Shown in pieces: positions 38,358 to 52,950 of a DNA stretch of 64,000 nucleotides. The DNA lies in the NCBI GenBank assembly GCA_022749755.1, contig CM040453.1:9198102-9262101 (forward strand). The letters run 5' to 3'. Positions within the stretch are counted from its first letter, which is position 1, and the number at the start of each line of letters is the position of its first letter. A program made the translations under genes and the position numbers. The notes below the pieces were generated by a model. The model saw nothing but the letters and a program-made list of their open reading frames with translations, was not told where the DNA came from and did no database searches. The DNA comes from Azadirachta indica. Lineage: Eukaryota; Streptophyta; Magnoliopsida; Sapindales; Meliaceae.

Positions 38358-41300
38358 ATGAAGAGATTTTGGATCGTTTGTCGAGATTTTCAGACGTAAT
38401 AAATATTCTTCCGTCGTTACGAAGAAATCTTTCGTCGTGATGAATAATTGTTTCGTTGTCATGAACAATTGTTTCGCCGCAAGGAAAAAATCTTCTGTCA
38501 TAATGAATAATTGTTCAGTAAGCCGCATTGAAGACATTATCAGCCATGTTGATGATGTTTTCACGCTTAATGAAGAGATTTTGGATCGTTTGTCGAGATT
38601 TTCAGACGTAATATAAATATTCTTCCGTCGTTAGGAAGAAATCTTTCTTTCGTCGTGATGAACAATTGTTTCGTCATGAACAATTGTTTCGCAAGGAAAA
38701 AATCTTCTGTCATAATGAATAATTGTTCAGTAAGCCGCATTGAAGACATTATCAGCCATGTTGATGATGTTTTCACGCTTAATGAAGAGATTTTGGATCG
38801 TTTGTCGAGATTTTCAGACGTAATAAATATTCTTCCGTCGCTACGAAGAAATCTTTCGTCGTGATGAATAATTGTTTCGTTGTCATGAACAATTGTTTCG
38901 CCGCAAGGAAAAAATCTTCTGTCATAATGAATAATTGTTCAGTAAGCCGCATTGAAGACATTATCAGCCATGTTGATGATGTTTTCACGCTTAATGAAGA
39001 GATTTTGGATCGTTTGTCGAGATTTTCAGACGTAATAAATATTCTTCCGTCGCTACGAAGAAATCTTTCGTCGTGATGAACAACTGTTTCGTCGTGATGA
39101 ACAACTGTTTCGCCGCAAGGAAAAAATCTTCTGTCATAATGAATAATTGTTCAGTAAGCCGCATTGAAGACATTATCAGCCATGTTGATGATGTTTTCAC
39201 GCTTAATGAAGAGATTTTGGATCGTTTGTCGAGATTTTCAGACGTAATAAATATTCTTCCGTCGTTACGAAGAAATCTTTCGTCGTGATGAACAATTGTT
39301 TCGTTCGTCATGAACAATTGTTTCGCCGCAAGAAAAAAAAAAATCTTCTGTCATAATGAATAATTGTTCAGTAAGCCGCATTGAAGACATTATCAGCCAT
39401 GTTGATGATGTTTTCACGCTTAATGAAGAGATTTTGGATCGTTTGTCGAGATTTTCAGACGTAATAAATATTCTTCGTCGTCGTTACGAAGAAATCTTTC
39501 GTCGTGATGAACAATTGTTTCGTTGTCATGAACAATTGTTTCGCCGCAAGGAAAAAAATCTTCTGTCATAATGAATAATTGTTCTAAGTAAGCCGCATTG
39601 AAGACATTATCAGCCATGTTGATGATGTTTTCACGCTTAATGAAGAGATTTTGGATCGTTTGTCGAGATTTTCAGACGTAACGTAAATAAATATTCTTCC
39701 GTCGCTACGAAGAAATCTTTCGTCGTGATGAATAATTGTTTCGTCGTCATGAACAATTGTTTCGCCGCAAGGAAAAAAAATCTTCTGTCATAATGAATAA
39801 TTGTTCAGTAAGCCGCATTGAAGACATTATCAGCCATGTTGATGATGTTTTCACGCTTAATGAAGAGATTTTGGATCGTTTGTCGAGATTTTCAGACGTA
39901 ATAATAATATTATTCTTCCGTCGTTACGAAGAAATCTTTTTCGTCGTGATGAACAATTGTTTCGTCGTGATGAACAATTGTTTCGCCGCAAAAAAAAAAT
40001 CTTCTGTCATAATGAATAATTGTTCAGTAAGCCGCATTGAAGACATTATCAGCCATGTTGATGATGTTTTCACGCTTAATGAAGAGATTTTGGATCGTTT
40101 GTCGAGATTTTCAGACGTAATAAATTATTCTTCCGTCGTTAGGAAGAAATCTTTCGTCGTGATGAACAATTGTTTCGTGTCATGAACAATTGTTTCGCCG
40201 CAAGGAAAAAAAAATCTTCTGTCATAATGAATAATTGTTCAGTAAGCCGCATTGAAGACATTATCAGCCATGTTGATGATGTTTTCACGCTTAATGAAGA
40301 GATTTTGGATCGTTTGTCGAGATTTTCAGACGTAATAAATATTCTTCCGTCGCTACGAAGAAATCTTTCGTCGTGATGAACAATTGTTTTTCGTTGTCAT
40401 GAACAATTGTTTCGCCGCAAGGAAAAAATCTTCTGTCATAATGAATAATTGTTCAGTAAGCCGCATTGAAGACATTATCAGCCATGTTGATGATGTTTTC
40501 ACGCTTAATGAAGAGATTTTGGATCGTTTGTCGAGATTTTTCACGACGTAATAAATTATTCTTCCGTCGCTACGAAGAAATCTTTCGTCGTGATGAACAA
40601 TTGTTTCGTTGTCATGAACAATTGTTTCGCCGCAAGGAAAAAATCTTCTGTCATAATGAATAATTGTTCAGTAAGCCGCATTGAAGACATTATCAGCCAT
40701 GTTGATGATGTTTTCACGCTTAATGAAGAGATTTTGGATCGTTTGTCGAGATTTTCAGACGTAATAAATATTCTTTCGTCGTCGCTACGAAGAAATCTTT
40801 CGTCGTGATGAATAATTGTTTCGTTGTCATGAACAATTGTTTCGCCGCAAGGAAAAAAATCTTCTGTCATAATGAATAATTGTTCAGTAAGCCGCATTGA
40901 AGACTTTATCAGCCATGCTGATGATGTTTTCACGCTTAATGAAGAGATTTTGGATCGTTTGTGATTTTCGAGATTTTCAGACGTAATAAATATTCTTCCG
41001 TCGTTAGGAAGAAATTTTTCGTCGTGATGAACAATTGTTTCGTCGTCATGAACAATTGTTTCGCCGCAAGGAAAAAATCTTCTGTCATAATGAATAAATG
41101 TTCAATAAGCCGTATTGAAGACATTATCAGCCATGTTGATGATGTTTTCACGCTTAATGAAGAGATTTTGGATCGTTTGTCGATATTTTCAGACGTAATA
41201 AATATTCTTCCGTCGCTACGAAGAAATTTTTCGTCGTGATGAACAACTGTTTCGTTGTCATGAACAATTGTTTCGCCGCAAGGAAAAAATCTTCTGTCAT

Positions 41301-41500
41301 AATGAATAATTGTTCAGTAAGCCGCATTGAAGACATTATCAGCCATGTTGATGATGTTTTCACGCTTAATGAAGAGATTTTGGATCGTTTGTCGAGATTT
41401 TCAGACGTAATAAGTATTCTTCCGTCGCTACGAAGAAATCTTTCGTCGTGATGAACAACTGTTTCGTTGTCATGAACAATTGTTTCGCCGCAAGGAAAAA

Positions 41501-41651
41501 ATCTTCTGTCATAATGAATAATTGTTCAGTAAGCCGCATTGAAGACTTTATCAGCCATGCTGATGATGTTTTCACGCTGAATGAAGAGATTTTGGATCGT
41601 TTGTCGAGATTTTCAAACGTAATAAGTATTCTTCCGTCGTTAGGAAGAAAT
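41501..41651. repeat. Long-range shared haplotype across two monomers, copy 1
   Basis: This 151-bp stretch is identical to 52,800-52,950 and carries five linked variants: T179, C192, G211, then A37 ('ttttcaaacg') and G46 in the next monomer. About one monomer later both sites also carry 'aaatgttctgtc', although one extra monomer intervenes in the second copy. Confidence 0.8.
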
Positions 41652-44600
41652 TTTTCGTCGTGATGAACAACTGTTTCGTCGTGATGAACAATTGTTTCGC
41701 CGCAAGGAAAAAATGTTCTGTCATAATGAATAATTGTTCAGTAAGCCGCATTGAAGACATTATCAGCCATGTTGATGATGTTTTCACGCTTAATGAAGAG
41801 ATTTTGGATCGTTTGTCGATATTTTCAGACGTAATAAATATTCTTCCGTCCCTACGAAGAAATCTTTCGTCGTGATGAATAATTGTTTCGTTGTCATGAA
41901 CAATTGTTTCGCCGCAAGGAAAAAATCTTCTGTCATAATGAATAATTGTTCAGTAAGCCGCATTGAAGACATTATCAGCCATGTTGATGATGTTTTCACG
42001 CTTAATGAAGAGATTTTGGATCGTTTGTCGAGATTTTCAGACGTAATAAACGTAATAAATATTCTTCCGTCGTTAGGAAGAAATCTTTCGTCGTGATGAA
42101 CAATTGTTTCGTCGTGATGAACAATTGTTTCGCCGCAAGGAAAAAAATCTTCTGTCATAATGAATAATTGTTCAGTAAGCCGCATTGAAGACATTATCAG
42201 CCATGTTGATGATGTTTTCACGCTTAATGAAGAGATTTTGGATCGTTTGTCGAGATTTTCAGACGTAATAAATATTCTTCCGTCGCTACGAAGAAATCTT
42301 TCGTCGTGATGAATAATTGTTTCGTTGTCATGAACAATTGTTTCGCCGCAAGGAAAAAATCTTCTGTCATAATGAATAATTGTTCAGTAAGCCGCATTGA
42401 AGACATTATCAGCCATGTTGATGATGTTTTCACGCTTAATGAAGAGATTTTGGATCGTTTGTCGAGATTTTCAGACGTAATAAATATTCTTTCGTCGCTA
42501 CGAAGAAATCTTTCGTCGTGATGAATAATTGTTTCGTTGTCATGAACAATTGTTTCGCCGCAAGGAAAAAATCTTCTGTCATAATGAATAATTGTTCAGT
42601 AAGCCGCATTGAAGACATTATCAGCCATGTTGATGATGTTTTCACGCTTAATGAAGAGATTTTGGATCGTTTGTCGAGATTTTCAGACGTAATAAATATT
42701 CTTTCTTCTTCCGTCGCTACGAAGAAATCTTTCGTCGTGATGAACAATTGTTTCGTCGTGTCATGAACAATTGTTTCGCCGCAAGGAAAAAATCTTCTGT
42801 CATAATGAATAATTGTTCAGTAAGCCGCATTGAAGACATTATCAGCCATGTTGATGATGTTTTCACGCTTAATGAAGAGATTTTGGATCGTTTGTCGAGA
42901 TTTTCAGACGTAATAAATATTCTTCCGTCGTTACGAAGAAATCTTTCGTCGTGATGAATAATTGTTTCGTTGTCATGAACAATTTTTTCGCCGAAAAAAT
43001 CTTCTGTCATAATGAATAATTGTTCAGTAAGCCGCATTGAAGACATTATCAGCCATGTTGATGATGTTTTCACGCTTAATGAAGAGATTTTGGATCGTTT
43101 GTCGAGATTTTCAGACGTAATAAATATTCTTCCGTCGCTACGAAGAAGAAATCTTTCGTCGTGATGAATAATTGTTTCGTTGTCATGAACAATTGTTTCG
43201 CCGCAAGAAAAAAAAAATCTTCTGTCATAATGAATAATTGTTCAGTAAGCCGCATTGAAGACATTATCAGCCATGTTGATGATGTTTTTCACGCTTAATG
43301 AAGAGATTTTGGATCGTTTGTCGAGATTTTCAGACGTAATAAATATTCTTCCGTCGTTACGAAGAAATCTTTCGTCGTGATGAACAATTTTCGTCGTCAT
43401 GAACAATTGTTTCGCCGCAAGGAAAAAATCTTCTGTCATAATGAATAATTGTTCAGTAAGCCGCATTGAAGACATTATCAGCCATGTTGATGATGTTTTC
43501 ACGCTTAATGAAGAGATTTTGGATCGTTTGTCGAGATTTTCAGACGTAATAAATATTCTTCCGTCGCTACGAAGAAGAAATCTTTTTCGTCGTGATGAAC
43601 AATTGTTTCGTTGTCATGAACAATTGTTTCGCCGCAAGGAAAAAATCTTCTGTCATAATGAATAATTGTTCAGTAAGCCGCATTGAAGACATTATCAGCC
43701 ATGTTGATGATGTTTTCACGCTTAATGAAGAGATTTTGGATCGTTTGTCGAGATTTTCAGACGTAATAAATATTCTTCCGTCGTTAGGAAGAAATCTTTC
43801 GTCGTGATGAATAATTGTTTCGTCGTGATGAACAATTGTTTCGCCGCAAGGAAAAAAAAAATCTTCTGTCATAATGAATAATTGTTCAGTAAGCCGCATT
43901 GAAGACATTATCAGCCATGTTGATGATGTTTTCACGCTTAATGAAGAGATTTTGGATCGTTTGTCGAGATTTTCAGACGTAATAAATATTCTTCCGTCGT
44001 TAGGAAGAAATCTTTCGTCGTGATGAATAAATTGTTTCGTCGTCATGAACAATTGTTTCGCCGCAAGGAAAAAATCTTCTGTCATAATGAATAATTGTTC
44101 AGTAAGCCGCATTGAAGACATTATCAGCCATGTTGATGATGTTTTCACGCTTAATGAAGAGATTTTGGATCGTTTGTCGGATTTTCAGACGTAATAAATA
44201 TTCTTCCGTCGTTAGGAAGAAATCTTTCGTCGTGATGAACAATTGTTTCGTTGTCATGAACAATTGTTTCGCCGCAAGGAAAAAATCTTCTGTCATAATG
44301 AATAATTGTTCAGTAAGCCGCATTGAAGACATTATCAGCCATGTTGATGATGTTTTCACGCTTAATGAAGAGATTTTGGATCGTTTGTCGAGATTTTTCA
44401 GACGTAATAAATATTCTTCCGTCGCTACGAAGAAAAATCTTTCGTCGTGATGAATAATTGTTTCGTGTCATGAACAATTGTTTCGCCGCAAGGAAAAAAT
44501 CTTCTGTCATAATGAATAATTGTTCAGTAAGCCGCATTGAAGACATTATCAGCCATGTTGATGATGTTTTCACGCTTAATGAAGAGATTTTGGATCGTTT

Positions 44601-44790
44601 GTCGAGATTTTCAGACGTAATAAATATTCTTCCGTCGTTAGGAAGAAATCTTTCGTCGTGATGAACAATTGCTTCGTCGTGATGAACAATTGTTTCGCCG
44701 CAAGAAAAAAATCTTCTGTCATAATGAATAATTGTTCAGTAAGCCGCATTGAAGACATTATCAGCCATGTTGATGATGTTTTCACGCTTA

Positions 44791-45023
44791 ATGAAGAGAT
44801 TTTGGATCGTTTGTCGAGATTTTCATACGTAATAAATATTCTTCCGTCGTTAGCAAGAAATCTTTCGTCGTTAGCAAGAAATCTTTCGTCGTGATGAATA
44901 ATTGTTTCGTTGTCATGAACAATTGTTTCGCCGTAAGGAAAAAATCTTCTGTCATAATGAATAATTGTTCAGTAAGCCGCATTGAAGACTTTATCAGCCA
45001 TGCTGATGATGTTTTCACGCTTA
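44791..45023. repeat. 233-bp monomer, A1-region 21-mer duplicated
   Basis: 'cgttagcaagaaatctttcg' plus one base occurs twice in a row (about 44,848-44,889). The 'gttagcaag' variant (C at position 64) is in both halves, so the duplication followed the substitution. Confidence 0.9.
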
Positions 45024-48000
45024 ATGAAGAGATCTTGGATCGTTTGTCGAGATTTTCAGTCGTAATAAATATTCTTCCGTCGCTACGAAGAAATCTTTCG
45101 TCGTGATGAATAATTGTTTCGTTGTCATGAACAATTGTTTCGCCGCAAGGAAAAAATCTTCTGTCATAATGAATAATTGTTCAGTAAGCCGCATTGAAGA
45201 CATTATCAGCCATGTTGATGATGTTTTCACGCTTAATGAAGAGATTTTTGGATCGTTTGTCGAGATTTTCAGACGTAATAAATATTCTTCCGTCGTTACG
45301 AAGAAATTTTTCGTCGTGATGAAACAATTGTTTCGTCGTGATGAACAATTGTTTCGCCGCAAGGAAAAAATCTTCTGTCATAATGAATAATTGTTCAGTA
45401 AGCCGCATTGAAGACATTATCAGCCATGTTGATGATGTTTTCACGCTTAATGAAGAGATTTTGGATCGTTTGTCGAGATTTTCAGACGTAATAAAAATAT
45501 TCTTCCGTCGTTACGAAGAAATCTTTCGTCGTGATGAACAATTGTTTCGTCGTCATGAACAATTGTTTCGCCGCAAGGAAAAAATCTTCTGTCATAATGA
45601 ATAATTGTTCAGTAAGCCGCATTGAAGACATTATCAGCCATGTTGATGATGTTTTCACGCTTAATGAAGAGATTTTGGATCGTTTGTCGAGATTTTCAGA
45701 CGTAATAATAAATATTCTTCCGTCGTTACGAAGAAATCTTTCGTCGTGATGAACAATTGTTTCGTTGTCATGAACAATTGTTTCGCCGCAAGGAAAAAAT
45801 CTTCTGTCATAATGAATAATTGTTCAGTAAGCCGCATTGAAGACATTATCAGCCATGTTGATGATGTTTTCACGCTTAATGAAGAGATTTTGGATCGTTT
45901 GTCGAGATTTTCAGACGTAATAAATATTCTTCCGTCGTTACGAAGAAATCTTTCGTCGTGATGAATAATTGTTTCGTTGTCATGAACAATTGTTTCGCCG
46001 CAAGGAAAAAAAAAATCTTCTGTCATAATGAATAATTGTTCAGTAAGCCGCATTGAAGACATTATCAGCCATGTTGATGATGTTTTCACGCTTAATGAAG
46101 AGATTTTGGATCGTTTGTCGAGATTTTCAGACGTAAAAATATTCTTCCGTCGCTACGAAGAAATCTTTCGTCGTGATGAATAATTGTTTCGTTGTCATGA
46201 ACAATTGTTTCGCCGCAAGGAAAAAATCTTCTGTCATAATGAATAATTGTTCAGTAAGCCGCATTGAAGACATTATCAGCCATGTTGATGATGTTTTCAC
46301 GCTTAATGAAGAGATTTTGGATCGTTTGTCGATATTTTCAGACGTAATAAATATTCTTCCGTCACTACGAAGAAATCTTTCGTCGTGATGAATAATTGTT
46401 TCGTTGTCATGAACAATTGTTTCGCCGCAAGAAAAAAATCTTCTGTCATAATGAATAATTGTTCAGTAAGCCGCATTGAAGACATTATCAGCCATGTTGA
46501 TGATGTTTTCACGCTTAATGAAGAGATTTTGGATCGTTTGTCGAGATTTTCAGACGTAATAAATATTCTTCCGTCGCTACGAAGAAATCTTTCGTCGTGA
46601 TGAATAATTGTTTCGTTGTCATGAACAATTGTTTGGCCGCAAGGAAAAAATCTTCTGTCATAATGAATAATTGTTCAGTAAGCCGCATTGAAGACATTAT
46701 CAGCCATGTTGATGATGTTTTCACGCTTAATGAAGAGATTTTGGATCGTTTGTCGAGATTTTCAGACGTAATAAATATTATTCTTCCGTCGCTACGAAGA
46801 AATCTTTCGTCGTGATGAATAATTGTTTCGTCGTCATGAACAATTGTTTCGCCGCAAGGAAAAAATCTTCTGTCATAATGAATAATTGTTCAGTAAGCCG
46901 CATTGAAGACATTATCAGCCATGTTGATGATGTTTTCACGCTTAATGAAGAGATTTTGGATCGTTTGTCGAGATTTTCAGACGTAATAAATATTCTTCCG
47001 TCGCTACGAAGAAATCTTTCGTCGTGATGAATAATTGTTTCGTTGTCATGAACAATTGTTTCGCCGCAAGGAAAAAATCTTCTGTCATAATGAATAATTG
47101 TTCAGTAAGCCGCATTGAAGACATTATCAGCCATGTTGATGATGTTTTCACGCTTAATGAAGAGATTTTGGATCGTTTGTCGAGATTTTCAGACGTAATA
47201 AATATTCTTCCGTCGTTAGGAAGAAATCTTTCGTCGTGATGAAACAATTGTTTTCGTGATGAACAATTGTTTCGCCGCAAGGAAAAAATCTTCTGTCATA
47301 ATGAATAATTGTTCAGTAAGCCGCATTGAAGACATTATCAGCCATGTTGATGATGTTTTCACGCTTAATGAAGAGATTTTGGATCGTTTGTCGAGATTTT
47401 CAGACGTAATAAATATTATTCTTCCGTCGCTACGAAGAAATCTTTCGTCGTGATGAACAATTGTTTCGTTGTCATGAACAATTGTTTCGCCGCAAGGAAA
47501 AAATCTTCTGTCATAATGAATAATTGTTCAGTAAGCCGCATTGAAGACATTATCAGCCATGTTGATGATGTTTTCACGCTTAATGAAGAGATTTTGGATC
47601 GTTTGTCGAGATTTTCAGACGTAATAAATATTCTTCCGTCGTTAGGAAGAAATCTTTCGTCGTGATGAACAATTGCTTCGTCGTGATGAACAATTGTTTC
47701 GCCGCAAGGAAAAAATCTTCTGTCATAATGAATAATTGTTCAGTAAGCCGCATTGAAGACATTATCAGCCATGTTGATGATGTTTTCACGCTTAATGAAG
47801 AGATTTTGGATCGTTTGTCGAGATTTTCAGACGTAATAAATATTCTTCCGTCGTTAGGAAGAAATCTTTCGTCGTGATGAACAATTGTTTCGTCGTCATG
47901 AACAATTGTTTCGCCGCAAGGAAAAAATCTTCTGTCATAATGAATAATTGTTCAGTAAGCCGCATTGAAGACATTATCAGCCATGTTGATGATGTTTTCA

Positions 48001-48642
48001 CGCTTAATGAAGAGATTTTGGATCGTTTGTCGAGATTTTCAGACGTAATAAATATTCTTCCGTCGTTAGGAAGAAATCTTTCGTCGTGATGAATAATTGT
48101 TTCGTCGTCATGAACAATTGTTTCGCCGCAAGGAAAAAATCTTCTGTCATAATGAATAATTGTTCAGTAAGCCGCATTGAAGACATTATCAGCCATGTTG
48201 ATGATGTTTTCACGCTTAATGAAGAGATTTTGGATCGTTTGTCGAGATTTTCAGACCTAATAAATATTCTTCCGTCGCTACGAAGAAATCTTTCATCGTG
48301 ATGAATAATTGTTTCGTTGTCATGAACAATTGTTTCGCCGCAAGGAAAAAATCTTCTGTCATAATGAATAATTGTTCAGTAAGCCGCATTGAAGACTTTA
48401 TCAGCCATGCTGATGATGTTTTCACGCTTAATGAAGAGATTTTGGATCTTTTGTCGAGATTTTCAGACGTAATAAATATTATTCCGTCGCTAGGAAGAAA
48501 TCTTTCGTCGTGATGAACAATTGTTTCGTCGTCATGAATAATTATTTCACCGCAAGGAAAAAATCTTCTGTCATAATGAATAATTGTTTAGTAAGCCGCA
48601 TTGAAGACATTATCAGCCATGTTGATGATGTTTTCACGCTTA

Positions 48643-48833
48643 ATGAAGAGATTTTGGATCGTTTGTCGAGATTTTCAGACGTAATAAATATTCTTCCGTC
48701 GTTAGGAAGAAATCTTTCGTCGTGATGAACAATTGTTTCGCCGCAAGGAAAAAATCTTCTGTCATAATGAATAATTGTTCAGTAAGCCGCATTGAAGACA
48801 TTATCAGCCATGTTGATGATGTTTTCACGCTTA
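48643..48833. repeat. 191-bp monomer, one B unit missing
   Basis: One B1/B2 unit is absent; otherwise consensus, with the T60/G63 ('cgttaggaag') type. Confidence 0.9.
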
Positions 48834-51800
48834 ATGAAGAGATTTTGGATCGTTTGTCGAGATTTTCAGACGTAATAAATATTCTTCCGTCGTTAGGAAG
48901 AAATCTTTCGTCGTGATGAATAATTGTTTCGTCGTGATGAACAATTGTTTCGCCGCAAGGAAAAAATCTTCTGTCATAATGAATAAATTGTTCAGTAAGC
49001 CGCATTGAAGACATTATCAGCCATGTTGATGATGTTTTCACGCTTAATGAAGAGATTTTGGATCGTTTGTCGAGATTTTCAGACGTAATAAATATTCTTC
49101 CGTCGCTACGAAGAAATCTTTCGTCGTGATGAACAATTGTTTCGTCGTGTCATGAACAATTGTTTCGCCGCAAGGAAAAAATCTTCTGTCATAATGAATA
49201 ATTGTTCAGTAAGCCGCATTGAAGACATTATCAGCCATGTTGATGATGTTTTCACGCTTAATGAAGAGATTTTGGATCGTTTGTCGAGATTTTCAGACGT
49301 AATAAATATTCTTTTCCGTCGTTTAGGAAGAAATCTTTCGTCGTGATGAACAATTGCTTCGTCGTGATGAACAATTGTTTCGCCGCAAGGAAAAAATCTT
49401 CTGTCATAATGAATAATTGTTCAGTAAGCCGCATTGAAGACATTATCAGCCATGTTGATGATGTTTTCACGCTTAATGAAGAGATTTTGGATCGTTTGTC
49501 GAGATTTTCAGACGTAATAAATATTCTTCCGTCGTTAGGAAGAAATCTTTCGTCGTGATGAACAATTGTTTCGTCGTCATGAACAATTGTTTCGCCGCAA
49601 GGAAAAAATCTTCTGTCATAATGAATAATTGTTCAGTAAGCCGCATTGAAGACATTATCAGCCATGTTGATGATGTTTTCACGCTTAATGAAGAGATTTT
49701 GGATCGTTTGTCGAGATTTTCAGACGTAATAAATATTCTTCCGTCGCTACGAAGAAATCTTTCGTCGTGATGAACAATTGTTTTTCGTTGTCATGAACAA
49801 TTGTTTCGCCGCAAGGAAAAAATCTTCTGTCATAATGAATAATTGTTCAGTAAGCCGCATTGAAGACATTATCAGCCATGTTGATGATGTTTTCACGCTT
49901 AATGAAGAGATTTTGGATCGTTTGTCGAGATTTTCAGACGTAATAAATATTCTTCCGTCGCTACGAAGAAATCTTTCGTCGTGATGAATAATTGTTTCGT
50001 TGTCATGAACAATTGTTTCGCCGCAAGGAAAAAATTTTCTGTCATAATGAATAAATGTTCAGTAAGCCGCATTGAAGACATTATCAGCCATGTTGATGAT
50101 GTTTTCATGCTTAATGAAGAGATTTTGGATCGTTTGTCGAGATTTTCAGACGTAATAAATATTCGTCCGTGCTACGAAGAAATCTTTCGTCGTGATGAAT
50201 AATTGTTTCGTTGTCATGAACAATTGTTTCGCCGCAAGGAAAAAATCTTCTGTCATAATGAATAATTGTTCAGTAAGCCGCATTGAAGACATTATCAGCC
50301 ATGTTGATGATGTTTTCACGCTTAATGAAGAGATTTTGGATCGTTTGTCGAGATTTTCAGACGTAATAAATATTCTTCCGTCGTTAGGAAGAAATCTTTC
50401 GTCGTGATGAACAATTGCTTCGTCGTGATGAACAATTGTTTCGCCGCAAGGAAAAAATCTTCTGTCATAATGAATAATTGTTCAGTAAGCCGCATTGAAG
50501 ACATTATCAGCCATGTTGATGATGTTTTCACGCTTAATGAAGAGATTTTGGATCGTTTGTCGAGATTTTCAGACGTAATAAATATTCTTCCGTCGCTACG
50601 AAGAAATCTTTCGTCGTGATGAATAATTGTTTCGTTGTCATGAACAATTGTTTCGCCGCAAGGAAAAAATCTTCTGTCATAATGAATAATTGTTCAGTAA
50701 GCCGCATTGAAGACATTATCAGCCATGTTGATGATGTTTTCACGCTTAATGAAGAGATTTTGGATCGTTTGTCGAGATTTTCAGACGTAATAAATATTCT
50801 TCCGTCGTTACGAAGAAATCTTTCGTCGTGATGAACAATTGTTTCGTTGTCATGAACAATTGTTTCGCCGCAAGGAAAAAATCTTCTGTCATAATGAATA
50901 ATTGTTCAGTAAGCCGCATTGAAGACATTATCAGCCATGTTGATGATGTTTTCACGCTTAATGAAGAGATTTTGGATCGTTTGTCGAGATTTTCAGACGT
51001 AATAAATATTCTTCCGTCGCTACGAAGAAATCTTTTCGTCGTGATGAATAATTGTTTCGTTGTCATGAACAATTGTTTCGCCGCAAGGAAAAAATCTTCT
51101 GTCATAATGAATAATTGTTCAGTAAGCCGCATTGAAGACATTATCAGCCATGTTGATGATGTTTTCACGCTTAATGAAGAGATTTTGGATCGTTTGTCGA
51201 GATTTTCAGACGTAATAAATATTCTTCCGTCGTTACGAAGAAATCTTTCGTCGTGATGAATAATTGTTTCGTTGTCATGAACAATTGTTTCGCCGCAAGG
51301 AAAAAATCTTCTGTCATAATGAATAATTGTTCAGTAAGCCGCATTGAAGACATTATCAGCCATGTTGATGATGTTTTCACGCTTAATGAAGAGATTTTGG
51401 ATCGTTTGTCGAGATTTTCAGACGTAATAAATATTCTTCCGTCGTTAGGAAGAAATCTTTCGTCGTGATGAACAATTGCTTCGTCGTGATGAACAATTGT
51501 TTCGCCGCAAGGAAAAAATCTTCTGTCATAATGAATAATTGTTCAGTAAGCCGCATTGAAGACATTATCAGCCATGTTGATGATGTTTTCACGCTTAATG
51601 AAGAGATTTTGGATCGTTTGTCGATATTTTCAGACGTAATAAATATTCTTCCGTCGCTACGAAGAAATCTTTCGTCGTGATGAATAATTGTTTCGTTGTC
51701 ATGAACAATTGTTTCGCCGCCGCAAGGAAAAAATCTTCTGTCATAATGAATAATTGTTCAGTAAGCCGCATTGAAGACATTATCAGCCATGTTGATGATG

Positions 51801-52799
51801 TTTTCACGCTTAATGAAGAGATTTTGGATCGTTTGTCGAGATTTTCAGACGTAATAAATATTCTTCCGTCCTACGAAGAAATCTTTCGTCGTGATGAACA
51901 ATTGTTTCGTTGTCATGAACAATTGTTTCGCCGCAAGGAAAAAATCTTCTGTCATAATGAATAATTGTTCAGTAAGCCGCATTGAAGACATTATCAGCCA
52001 TGTTGATGATGTTTTCACGCTTAATGAAGAGATTTTGGATCGTTTGTCGAGATTTTCAGACGTAATAAATATTCTTCCGTCGCTACGAAGAAATCTTTCG
52101 TCGTGATGAACAATTGTTTCGTTGTCATGAACAATTGTTTCGCCGCAAGGAAAAAAAATCTTCTGTCATAATGAATAATTGTTCAGTAAGCCGCATTGAA
52201 GACATTATCAGCCATGTTGATGATGTTTTCACGCTTAATGAAGAGATTTTGGATCGTTTGTCGAGATTTTCAGACGTAATAAATATTCTTCCGTCGCTAC
52301 GAAGAAGAAATCTTTCGTCGTGATGAATAATTGTTTCGTTGTCATGAACAATTGTTTCGCCGCAAGGAAAAAATCTTCTGTCATAATGAATAATTGTTCA
52401 GTAAGCCGCATTGAAGACATTATCAGCCATGTTGATGATGTTTTCACGCTTAATGAAGAGATTTTGGATCGTTTGTCGAGATTTTCAGACGTAATAAATA
52501 TTCTTCCGTCGCTACGAAGAAATCTTTCGTCGTGATGAATAATTGTTTCGTTGTCATGAACAATTGTTTCGCCGCAAGGAAAAAATCTTCTGTCATAATG
52601 AATAATTGTTCAGTAAGCCGCATTGAAGACATTATCAGCCATGTTTGATGATGTTTTCACGCTTAATGAAGAGATTTTGGATCGTTTGTCGAGATTTTCA
52701 GACATAATAGGCATTCATCCGTCGTTAGGAAGAAATCTTTCGTCGTGATGAACAACTGTTTTTTCTCGTGATGAACAATTGTTTCGCCGCAAGAAAAAA

Positions 52800-52950
52800 A
52801 TCTTCTGTCATAATGAATAATTGTTCAGTAAGCCGCATTGAAGACTTTATCAGCCATGCTGATGATGTTTTCACGCTGAATGAAGAGATTTTGGATCGTT
52901 TGTCGAGATTTTCAAACGTAATAAGTATTCTTCCGTCGTTAGGAAGAAAT
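52800..52950. repeat. Long-range shared haplotype across two monomers, copy 2
   Basis: Partner of 41,501-41,651, 11,299 bp downstream. The later shared 'aaatgttctgtc' marker lies 11,512 bp apart in the two places (about 41,712 and 53,224), the difference being one inserted monomer of 213 bp. Confidence 0.8.
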
